From Flavobacteriaceae bacterium (GTDB taxonomy: Bacteria > Bacteroidota > Bacteroidia > Flavobacteriales > Flavobacteriaceae): 5,374 nt of DNA. The position numbers and the translations under genes were made by a program. The DNA lies in the NCBI GenBank assembly GCA_008081175.1, contig VMCW01000027.1, positions 1 to 5,374 of the forward strand, given 5' to 3'. Under the pieces are notes generated by a model. It had not been told where the DNA came from. It searched no databases and saw nothing but the letters and a program-made list of their open reading frames with translations. This document shows, one piece after another, positions 1-5,374 of this stretch (positions within the stretch are counted from its first letter, which is position 1; each line of letters begins with the position of its first letter).

Positions 1-623
1 GCATGTTCATTCAAACTTTGATGTCGTTCAATAATTTGGACTTGAGAATTTGCATCTACCACGATTAAGTTTCTGGGTTGCAACCAAAGTGCATTTTCTT
101 TGCCTGAGGAAAAATGAATAATTTCTATTGGTTTTTCTGCTACAGTATTTTTAGGAATATACACATAGGCTCCCTCTTTAGCATAAGAGGTGTTCAATGC
201 AGTGAGGCTGTCCTCAGTTTCAGCAATTTTATTGAAATAGGTATTGATTAAATCCCGGTACTTTGGTTTTGTCAAGGCTGCAGACATCAGGCAAACGTCT
301 AGACCGTCATGAGTTGTGTTGGACAAAAATGGGCTATAAATACCATCTATAAAAATGACTTTATAGGTGTCCGTATCGTAGAGAAAATATTTTTTTACCT
401 CTTTGAGTTCAATATCAGTATCTGATTTGGGAAACAAAGCGTAGTCTTCATTTACCAATGCATCTAGAGAAGTGTATTTCCAGGCTTCGTCTCTTTTAGA
501 TGGAAACCCTTTGTCTTCAAATACTTTTAAAGCACGTGCACGAGTTTCATGGACACTATCTGAAAGGTCCATGCCTTCTTCAAAAGCCAAATAAGAAGTT
601 AATAATTTGTCTTTAAACTCCAT
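1..623 (-). CDS. sufD: SufD, Fe-S cluster assembly scaffold subunit (N-terminal 207 residues, cut by window edge)
   Basis: SufD pairs with SufB and two SufC subunits to form the cytoplasmic SufBC2D scaffold on which Fe-S clusters are built; it also supports iron acquisition. The visible part begins MEFKDKLLTSYL and runs open to the left edge. Recognisable family features are the N-terminal motif FPSKRDEAWKYTS (residues 40-52) and the start of the beta-helix core with LNTSYAKEGAYVYIPKNT (143-160), followed by the KPIEIIH strand (164-170) and alternating strands. Family members are usually about 420-440 residues, so roughly half is missing; the C-terminal part that binds SufC and carries the functional histidine (His360 in E. 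coli) is not visible. The ATG directly abuts the sufC stop codon (TAA then ATG), which fixes the start and suggests translational coupling. SufB is the only close alternative family, and it is already present separately at 1383-2828. Confidence 0.95.
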   Translation of the reverse strand, partial: MEFKDKLLTSYLAFEEGMDLSDSVHETRARALKVFEDKGFPSKRDEAWKYTSLDALVNEDYALFPKSDTDIELKEVKKYFLYDTDTYKVIFIDGIYSPFLSNTTHDGLDVCLMSAALTKPKYRDLINTYFNKIAETEDSLTALNTSYAKEGAYVYIPKNTVAEKPIEIIHFSSGKENALWLQPRNLIVVDANSQVQIIERHQSLNEH

Positions 624-1370
624 TTACGCTAATTCTTTGATCCAATCATATCCTTTGGCTTCCAATTCGTGGGCCAGCTCTTTGGTTCCTGATTTGACAA
701 TTTTGCCGTCATAAAGAACGTGAACAAAATCAGGAACGATATAGTCCAATAGGCGTTGGTAGTGAGTAATTACTACAACAGCATTGTCTTTTCCTTTGAG
801 TTTATTGACCCCGTTTGCTACAATTTTTAAGGCGTCAATGTCCAAACCAGAGTCGGTTTCATCCAAAATTGCTAGGGCAGGTTCCAACATGGCCATCTGA
901 AAAATTTCATTTCTTTTTTTCTCCCCACCAGAAAACCCTTCATTCAACGAACGAGATAAAAACTTTGAATCGATATCCAATAGCTTTGCCTTTTCTCTGA
1001 TTTTTTTGAGTAATTCACTTGCAGGCATTTCGTCTAAACCCTTTGCTTTCCTGTTGGCGTTGATCGCTGTTTTGATAAAATTGGTCACGGTGACGCCTGG
1101 TATTTCAACAGGATACTGAAAAGAAAGAAATATCCCTTTATGAGCGCGTTCTTCAGCGTCCAATTCTTCGAGGTCTTCTCCTTTGAGAAGTATTTTCCCT
1201 TTGGTAACTTCGTAATCTTCGTTCCCTGCAATGACAGAAGACAAGGTGCTTTTGCCCGAACCATTGGGGCCCATAATGGCGTGAACCTCTCCTGCTTTTA
1301 CATCTAAATCGATGCCTTTTAATATTGCTTTCCCTTCAACTTGGGCATGTAAATTTTCTATCGTTAACAT
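624..1370 (-). CDS. sufC: SufC, ABC-type ATPase of the Fe-S assembly complex
   Basis: SufC is the cytoplasmic ATPase of the SufBC2D scaffold. It is ABC-type but is not a membrane transporter; ATP-driven dimerisation of two SufC subunits reshapes SufB-SufD during cluster assembly. The 248-residue length is typical. Visible motifs are Walker A GPNGSGKST (34-42), the Q-loop glutamine in SFQYPVEIPG (Gln85), the ABC signature FSGGEKKR (146-153), Walker B LAILDE (166-171) with catalytic Glu171, the D-loop SGLD (174-177) and the H-loop histidine in ITHYQRLL (His203). The SFQYPVEIPG and FSGGEKKRNEI wording is characteristic of SufC rather than of transporter ATPases. It starts 12 nt after the sufB stop; the spacer AAAACACAACCA has no Shine-Dalgarno-like sequence, as is usual in Bacteroidota. 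All catalytic motifs are intact. Confidence 0.98.
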   Translation of the reverse strand: MLTIENLHAQVEGKAILKGIDLDVKAGEVHAIMGPNGSGKSTLSSVIAGNEDYEVTKGKILLKGEDLEELDAEERAHKGIFLSFQYPVEIPGVTVTNFIKTAINANRKAKGLDEMPASELLKKIREKAKLLDIDSKFLSRSLNEGFSGGEKKRNEIFQMAMLEPALAILDETDSGLDIDALKIVANGVNKLKGKDNAVVVITHYQRLLDYIVPDFVHVLYDGKIVKSGTKELAHELEAKGYDWIKELA

Positions 1371-1382
1371 TGGTTGTGTTTT

Positions 1383-2828
1383 TTATCCCACTGATCCTTC
1401 AAGGGAAATTTCTAACAATTTTTGTGCTTCTACTGCAAATTCCATAGGCAGTTTGTTCAATACTTCTTTGCTAAAGCCATTGACGATTAAAGCAATTGCT
1501 TTCTCGGTATCGATACCCCGTTGGTTACAATAAAAGATTTGGTCTTCACCAATCTTGCTGGTGGTTGCTTCGTGCTCGATTTGAGCACTATTATTTTTTG
1601 CTTCAATGTAGGGGAAGGTATGTGCACCGCAGTCGTTCCCCATCAGTAAAGAATCACACTGCGAAAAATTACGTGCATTTTTTGCTCTGGAGCCCACTTG
1701 AACTAAACCTCTGTAGCTATTCTGTGATTTTCCAGCAGAGATTCCTTTGGAAATTATGGTGCTCCGTGTATTTTTTCCCAAGTGTACCATCTTGGTTCCT
1801 GTGTCCGCTTGTTGGAAATTGTTGGTCACTGCAATGGAGTAAAACTCTCCGATGGAATAATCTCCTTTTAATATACAAGAAGGGTATTTCCAAGTTACAG
1901 CAGATCCAGTTTCTACCTGTGTCCAGGAGATTTTTGATCGGGTGTGACAAAGTCCTCTTTTGGTTACAAAATTAAACACGCCTCCCTTCCCTTCTTTGTC
2001 TCCAGGAAACCAGTTTTGGACCGTTGAATATTTAATTTCTGCATCGTCTAGTGCAATAAGTTCTACCACTGCAGCATGCAACTGATTTTCATCTCTAGAA
2101 GGGGCTGTACATCCTTCGAGGTAACTTACATAACTCGACTCGTCTGCAATGACTAATGTCCGTTCAAATTGTCCTGTCCCCGCTTGATTGATTCTAAAAT
2201 AGGTAGACAATTCCATTGGACAACGAACCCCTTTGGGAATGTAACAAAAAGAACCATCTGTAAATACAGCACTATTGAGCGCTGCATAGTAGTTGTCTTT
2301 TGGAGGGATTACGGTACCAATGTATTTTTTTACTAATTCGGGATGTTCCTTTATCGCCTCGGAGATAGAACAGAAAATAATTCCCTTTTCTGCCAAGGTT
2401 TCCTTAAATGTGGTCGCTACAGATACAGAGTCCATAACAATATCAACCGCAACTCCCGCTAGCTTTTTTTGTTCTTCTAGGGAAATCCCCAGCTTGTTAA
2501 ACGTTTCTAATAATTCAGGGTCTACTTGATCGAGACTTTCATACTTCGCCTTTTTCTTAGGTGCAGAATAATAGGAAATTGCCTGCAGATCGGGCTTTTT
2601 GTAGGTTACATTTGCCCACTCAGGCTCTTCCATTTCTTGAAAGTTTTTGAACGCATCCAAACGCCATTGAGTCATCCAATCTGGTTCTTCTTTCTTTTGG
2701 GAAATTTGTTTAATTATCTCCTCATTCAATCCTACCGGGAAAGTGTCCGATTCAATGTCTGTATAGAAACCGTATTCGTATTCTTTGGTTTCTAATTCTT
2801 TTTTAAGTTCTTCTTCAGTATAAGCCAT
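1383..2828 (-). CDS. sufB: SufB, core scaffold protein for Fe-S cluster assembly
   Basis: SufB is the subunit of SufBC2D that receives sulfur from the SufS-SufE pathway and holds the nascent cluster at its interface with SufD. With a start at MAYTEEELKKEL the protein is 481 residues, close to the usual 470-495. The longer frame to 2912 would add 28 residues that overlap the end of sufA and do not look like SufB, so I chose the ATG at 2826-2828. Family blocks include YLEGCTAP (Cys240), the Q271-x-W273 pair in TVQNWFPGD, QCDSLLMG (Cys391) and IEHEATTS (His419, Glu420). By constant spacing these match E. coli Cys254, Gln285, Trp287, Cys405, His433 and Glu434 as I recall them; Arg212 and Asn214 likewise match Arg226 and Asn228. 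It starts 10 nt after sufA with an A-rich leader. No residue expected for function appears lost. Confidence 0.98.
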   Translation of the reverse strand: MAYTEEELKKELETKEYEYGFYTDIESDTFPVGLNEEIIKQISQKKEEPDWMTQWRLDAFKNFQEMEEPEWANVTYKKPDLQAISYYSAPKKKAKYESLDQVDPELLETFNKLGISLEEQKKLAGVAVDIVMDSVSVATTFKETLAEKGIIFCSISEAIKEHPELVKKYIGTVIPPKDNYYAALNSAVFTDGSFCYIPKGVRCPMELSTYFRINQAGTGQFERTLVIADESSYVSYLEGCTAPSRDENQLHAAVVELIALDDAEIKYSTVQNWFPGDKEGKGGVFNFVTKRGLCHTRSKISWTQVETGSAVTWKYPSCILKGDYSIGEFYSIAVTNNFQQADTGTKMVHLGKNTRSTIISKGISAGKSQNSYRGLVQVGSRAKNARNFSQCDSLLMGNDCGAHTFPYIEAKNNSAQIEHEATTSKIGEDQIFYCNQRGIDTEKAIALIVNGFSKEVLNKLPMEFAVEAQKLLEISLEGSVG

Positions 2829-2838
2829 TTTCTTTTTC

Positions 2839-3168
2839 TTAGAGTGAAAAACTCTCCCCACACCCACAGGTTCGTTGTGCATTGGGATTGTTAAACACAA
2901 AGCCTTTACCATTTAACCCTCCGGAGTATTCCAGGACAGTTCCAGCCAAATAGAGCAAACTTTTTTTATCGACTAATATCCTCACTTGGTTGTCCTCAAA
3001 AAGCTTGTCTTCTTCATGAAGTATGGAGTCAAATTTAAGTTCATAAGACAAACCGGAGCAACCTCCACTTTTAACTCCTACACGAACATAGTCGTTGGAA
3101 GGGTCAAAGCCTTCTTCTTTCATCAAAACCGTTACTTTTTCACGAGCTGTTTCTGCAACTTTTATCAT
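2839..3168 (-). CDS. sufA: SufA/IscA (HesB family) A-type Fe-S carrier protein
   Basis: A-type carrier proteins accept Fe-S clusters from the scaffold and pass them to target apoproteins in the cytoplasm. The 109-residue length is typical. The three cluster-ligand cysteines are in place: Cys37 in SGGCSGLSYEL and Cys101 and Cys103 in the C-terminal TCGCGESF, the hallmark C-x(~63)-C-G-C arrangement. The segment LLYLAGTVLEYSGGLNGKGF (71-90) is the family core, and FVFNNPNA precedes the cysteine pair. It is the first gene of the suf operon, 10 nt ahead of sufB, with a likely promoter about 30 nt upstream of its ATG. The symbol is assigned from operon context: from sequence alone IscA, SufA and ErpA are hard to separate, and many Bacteroidota annotations simply say HesB/IscA family protein. 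The ATG start gives the expected N-terminus (MIKVAETAREKV). Confidence 0.95.
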   Translation of the reverse strand: MIKVAETAREKVTVLMKEEGFDPSNDYVRVGVKSGGCSGLSYELKFDSILHEEDKLFEDNQVRILVDKKSLLYLAGTVLEYSGGLNGKGFVFNNPNAQRTCGCGESFSL

Positions 3169-3267
3169 TTTAATGAAGAATTAATCTAAATAATGAACAA
3201 ATATACAGTAATTCTGTTGATAAAAATCGAAGTAGTATTGATTTAAACTATAAGTAAATTGAGGGTT
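3169..3267. other. 99-nt AT-rich spacer between the propeller genes and the suf operon
   Basis: This is the only non-coding gap longer than 12 nt in the window. It is very AT-rich and contains the candidate suf promoter described separately. I see no GC-rich hairpin followed by a T-run that would serve as a terminator for the upstream lipoprotein gene, so some read-through into suf is possible. No small ORF, RNA gene or recognisable riboswitch is evident in it. Confidence 0.7.
3198..3228 (-). promoter_or_regulatory. Candidate Bacteroidota-type promoter for the suf operon
   Basis: On the minus strand the sequence TATATTTG at 3205-3198 fits the Bacteroidetes -7 consensus TAnnTTTG exactly. A T-run (TTTTTA, 3226-3221) lies about 15-17 nt upstream; it is only a weak match to the -33 TTG/TTTG element. 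A transcript beginning around 3190-3194 would have a leader of some 22-26 nt before the sufA ATG at 3168, a plausible length. A short palindrome ACAG-N5-CTGT (3205-3217) sits in the -7/-33 spacer. The -7 match is what I see directly; its use as a promoter is inferred. Confidence 0.6.
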
Positions 3268-4599
3268 TTAATACCAAAATGCTATAAAAAGATCTTTGTT
3301 CCCTTTGGTCTGCGAAAAAGGAGATGAATGACTTGATGTACTTCCCACAACCACTACCCTACCGTCTGTGAGTGTGGCAAGTCCATTTCCCTCCTCCAAC
3401 CCTTCTCCTCCAAGACGGGTTTTTTTAATAATGCTTCCGTTTGCCAAGGTGTAGTATAGAATTACATCATTGTTATTGGGTTCGTTTGAAAAAGCAGTAC
3501 TTTCTCCTACAATCAGTAGTGTTCCATCTGCTCTCCGAAGAAATTGCTTGGCGGTATCAAAGCCTGAAGCACCCATTGTTCTCCCCTCTTTTAATGCTCC
3601 CACAGCAGAAATTCGGGCTATTAGGATGTCAGATCCACCCTTGGGTTTTAATATATCGCCATCGCTACTATAGGTTTGCCCTAATATAAGGTAATCGCCG
3701 TTAGGTAATTCCAGTACAGCGTTTCCTTGGTCATAATCCGAACCTCCTAAGGACCTTTCCCACAGTAAATTTCCTTTAATATCTATTTTAACTACCCAGA
3801 TATCGTAACTCCCTTTTGGGTTTTTAATATCTACATCTTGGCTCTCAGATGAACCAACTATAACATAATCTCCCTCTGAGGTTTCTATAGCGTCATAAGA
3901 GCGGTCATTACTACTTCCTCCAAAATATTTTCTCCATTGCAAATTTCCCTCCAAATCAATTTTATGAACCCAAAACTCTCCTACTCCATGACGCTTAGAA
4001 CTCAATCTTTCACCCTTGTCCTGACCCATACCTTTGGAGGCTGTCACATCTAAAAAACCATTGAAAAGAAGTCCCCCATCAGAGGTTGAGATAATATTAT
4101 AGGCATGGTCATGACCTAAAAAACCAAAACTCTTTTCCCAGAGTAGGTTTCCTACAGTATCCGTGCGTAGGACCCAATTATCGTGCTGTCCTTTATTTTG
4201 AGTAAGGTCTCCGTCATTGCTTTTACTGTATCCTACAAGGGCATAGCCTCCATCAGACAATTGAACCAAATCATGCCCTCGATCGTCCTCGGAACCACCG
4301 TAGGTTTTTGTCCATTCTAAACTCCGTTTAGAATCAAACTTCATTAAAAAAACATCGCTACCTTCTCTAGTTTTCATAGTAAAATCCCCATCCAAACTTT
4401 GGGTGTTTCCTACCACAGCAAAGCCCCCATCGGATGTTGCAATCACAGCATGAGCAAGGTCTTCTTCTGTCCCTCCGTAGGTGTGAACAGACTCCCAAGC
4501 ATTCTCCACAGCAGGAAGAAAAGACCAATTGGTTTCGGAAAGTGGGGTGCAGGCAGTCCATAGAATCGAGAAAAAAACAAAACCAACCGCTCTTTTCAT
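3268..4599 (-). CDS. Predicted surface lipoprotein, seven-bladed beta-propeller of ~58-residue repeats
   Basis: This 443-residue protein has a basic, hydrophobic N-terminus (MKRAVGFVFFSILWTAC) consistent with export, with Cys17 as the likely lipidated residue. The rest is a tandem array of seven repeats, each running roughly [YFL]GG-x3-D-x-(G/A)-x-(S/A)DGG(F/Y)-x-(V/L)VG, then an acidic loop, GSD-(I/V)-W-(V/L)-x-(K/R)-(I/F)D, and closing with GNLLWE(K/R)S. Approximate starts are residues 41, 100, 158, 226, 284, 342 and 396. Blade 3 carries a charged insertion and blade 6 is degenerate. Similar repeat proteins are common in Bacteroidota secreted proteomes, where the specific function is generally unknown; I do not recognise a ligand or enzyme activity. 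There is no T9SS-type C-terminal domain: the protein ends DLFIAFWY. Its ATG follows the stop of the upstream choice-of-anchor B gene by one base, which argues for co-translation. A general binding or protein-interaction role at the envelope is an inference. Confidence 0.88.
   Translation of the reverse strand: MKRAVGFVFFSILWTACTPLSETNWSFLPAVENAWESVHTYGGTEEDLAHAVIATSDGGFAVVGNTQSLDGDFTMKTREGSDVFLMKFDSKRSLEWTKTYGGSEDDRGHDLVQLSDGGYALVGYSKSNDGDLTQNKGQHDNWVLRTDTVGNLLWEKSFGFLGHDHAYNIISTSDGGLLFNGFLDVTASKGMGQDKGERLSSKRHGVGEFWVHKIDLEGNLQWRKYFGGSSNDRSYDAIETSEGDYVIVGSSESQDVDIKNPKGSYDIWVVKIDIKGNLLWERSLGGSDYDQGNAVLELPNGDYLILGQTYSSDGDILKPKGGSDILIARISAVGALKEGRTMGASGFDTAKQFLRRADGTLLIVGESTAFSNEPNNNDVILYYTLANGSIIKKTRLGGEGLEEGNGLATLTDGRVVVVGSTSSHSSPFSQTKGNKDLFIAFWY
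3271..4479 (-). repeat. Seven tandem propeller-blade repeats within the lipoprotein gene
   Basis: The coding repeats cover residues 41-443. Blades 1, 2, 4 and 5 are the best preserved, sharing GG-x3-D, a DGG or equivalent turn, a VVG/IVG/ILG strand, a DGD or DVD loop and a GSD/GSYD turn. Blade 3 is about 10 residues longer, blade 6 has lost the GG and tryptophan landmarks, and blade 7 stops after its third strand. The copies differ widely at the nucleotide level, so this is an old duplication series rather than a recent DNA repeat expansion. Confidence 0.85.
4549..4599 (-). other. Signal peptide, probably lipoprotein type (residues 1-17 of the propeller protein)
   Basis: Residues Lys2 and Arg3 precede a hydrophobic core (AVGFVFFSILW), followed by T-A-C with Cys17 as the candidate lipidation site. 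The -1 Ala and the short h-region fit signal peptidase II, but Trp at -3 is unusual, since Leu/Val/Ile is normally expected there (Leu is at -4). Signal peptidase I cleavage nearby is the alternative. Export itself looks likely; lipidation is less certain. Confidence 0.6.
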
Positions 4600-4600
4600 A

Positions 4601-5374
4601 TTACTCTGATGCCTTTACTAAAAACAATCCAGAATCGATATCATTGATTGCTACAACACCACTTCCAAAAAAGGGATAAACATTCCAAACTCCATTAAAT
4701 TTAGGATTGTCGTCTAAGGGGTAAGTGTCAAAAAAACCGATCTCCTCCAGTAATTTATCTTCTAATTGACTCATGTCTAAAACACGAAGTCCAGCAGTAT
4801 AACTCGCTAAGTAAAATAAACCATTTTTTATATATCCGTTGTGGTCTATAGCATTTGTTGTGGCAAAGTAATTGAAGTGTTCAACAGGATTGGTTAGGGA
4901 AGACAAATCAAATATTCGGGTCTGGGTAGGTGCACCATAGCGCAACTCATCCAACTCGTCTCCTAAAAAAAAATACTTGTGGTCTTCAGACAAAATTCCT
5001 TGATGGGTATAGCCTCCATTGGTGTAGGTGATGGATTGAATTTTTTGGGGTTGCGCTTTATCTGTAACATCTACAATGATCAGTTGGTTGTTTTCTCCAC
5101 CATCACTATTACTACCAAATAGAAGTTCCCTTCCTTGATAGGTTGAATCAGGACCTTGATAAGTCACAATTTGAGCGTCATGCGTATAAGAGTCTTCTGC
5201 ATATCCTCCGATCATTTCTGGGCTTTTTGGATCAGAAATATTGATAAATACGGGGCCTCCTTGGTACAAATTAGAGCCAAAAACATAAGCAAAACCACTT
5301 GTTTCATTAATCCAAATATTATGAGCATTACCAAAGTCCGTGAGCCTTGCATCCTCATTAAAATTCTGATCTTC
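4601..5374 (-). CDS. Choice-of-anchor B family protein with LVIVD-type propeller repeats (N-terminus beyond window edge)
   Basis: The reading frame is open from the right edge (first visible residues EDQNFNEDARL) to a TAA at 4601-4603, giving 257 visible residues. I recognise the choice-of-anchor B domain, a secreted beta-propeller built of LVIVD repeats and frequent in marine bacteria; its biochemical role is not established. Visible landmarks are AHNIWINETSGFAYVFGSN, GGPVFINISDP, SYTHDAQIV, YQGRELLFGSN, LIIVDVTDKAQPQ, YTHQGILSEDHKYFFLGDE, AIDHNGYI, GLRVLDMS, FFDTYPLDDNPKFNGVWN and the final SGLFLVKASE. The frame continues upstream of the TTG at 5267-5269, so that codon is an internal leucine and not a start. 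The protein ends immediately after the domain, with no C-terminal sorting or membrane anchor. No cysteine occurs in the visible part. The stop lies one base from the lipoprotein ATG, so the two genes form one unit. A signal peptide is expected off-window. Confidence 0.88.
   Translation of the reverse strand, partial: EDQNFNEDARLTDFGNAHNIWINETSGFAYVFGSNLYQGGPVFINISDPKSPEMIGGYAEDSYTHDAQIVTYQGPDSTYQGRELLFGSNSDGGENNQLIIVDVTDKAQPQKIQSITYTNGGYTHQGILSEDHKYFFLGDELDELRYGAPTQTRIFDLSSLTNPVEHFNYFATTNAIDHNGYIKNGLFYLASYTAGLRVLDMSQLEDKLLEEIGFFDTYPLDDNPKFNGVWNVYPFFGSGVVAINDIDSGLFLVKASE

Noticed and set aside
1717..1950. A 77-residue minus-strand frame inside sufB
   Set aside because: It is in an alternative frame within the conserved SufB core, with no recognisable family features.
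815..2795. Several plus-strand open frames of 60-160 residues opposite sufB and sufC
   Set aside because: They lie wholly antisense to strongly conserved genes, have low-complexity Cys/Phe/Leu-rich translations typical of shadow frames, and show no recognisable domain.
2829..2912. A 28-residue N-terminal extension of SufB beginning at an ATG at 2912
   Set aside because: It overlaps the C-terminal codons of sufA in another frame, encodes a sequence unlike SufB N-termini, and the internal ATG at 2828 gives the family-typical MAYTEEE start with a normal 10-nt spacer.
3241..3259. ATTTA...TAAAT inverted repeat as a terminator after the lipoprotein gene
   Set aside because: The arms are only five A/T pairs with a nine-base loop, and no GC-rich stem or following T-run is present, so it would not be stable.
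3441..3689. Plus-strand frames opposite the lipoprotein gene
   Set aside because: They mirror the repeat-coding strand, have no independent domain or promoter, and are explained as shadows of the propeller gene.
4367..4561. Cys-rich 64-residue minus-strand frame in the lipoprotein gene
   Set aside because: Its CCxxC-like look (CCGECLG, CSCCDC) resembles a metal-binding peptide, but it is an out-of-frame reading of the signal-peptide and first-blade region of a clear gene.
5267..5269. TTG as the start codon of the right-hand gene
   Set aside because: The frame stays open to the window edge and the upstream residues (AHNIWINETSGFAYVFGSN) belong to the choice-of-anchor B domain, so the codon is an internal leucine and the gene is simply cut off.

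Overview
The window carries two blocks, both read from the minus strand. GC content is low, genes are tightly packed, and no Shine-Dalgarno-like sequence precedes the starts. The only promoter candidate has a Bacteroidetes-type -7 box (TAnnTTTG). The protein families (a sufA-sufB-sufC-sufD order, a secreted repeat propeller with LLW...GG spacing, and a choice-of-anchor B / LVIVD-repeat protein) also fit a member of the Bacteroidota, most likely a marine Flavobacteriia-type organism. That placement is an inference from content, not from a database search.

Left and centre (1-3168): the 5' half of a SUF iron-sulfur cluster assembly operon, transcribed right to left as sufA (IscA/HesB-type carrier), sufB (scaffold core), sufC (ATPase) and sufD (partial, cut by the left edge). 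Spacers are 10, 12 and 0 nt. Every key residue I could check is present, including the SufB tunnel and cluster-site residues, the SufC nucleotide-binding motifs and the three SufA cysteines, so this appears to be a complete, working system. SufB, SufC and SufD would form the SufBC2D scaffold and SufA would carry clusters to target proteins. A cysteine desulfurase (SufS) and SufE would be expected beyond the left edge but are not visible. No iscR- or sufR-like regulator gene lies directly upstream.

Middle (3169-3267): a 99-nt AT-rich spacer holding the probable suf promoter. No convincing terminator is visible for the upstream genes.

Right (3268-5374): a two-gene unit for envelope or extracellular beta-propeller proteins. 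The first gene is a choice-of-anchor B (LVIVD repeat) protein, cut by the right edge, ending with no C-terminal anchor. One base after its stop codon begins a 443-residue predicted lipoprotein made of seven tandem ~58-residue blades, whose N-terminal segment supplies the strand missing from the last blade. The near-zero spacing suggests the two are translated together and may work together at the cell surface, but their function is unknown. Nothing in the window links this pair to Fe-S biology other than adjacency.

I see no RNA genes, mobile elements, CRISPR arrays or origins. I do not see a clearly new defence or mobile system here. The least explained material is the propeller pair.
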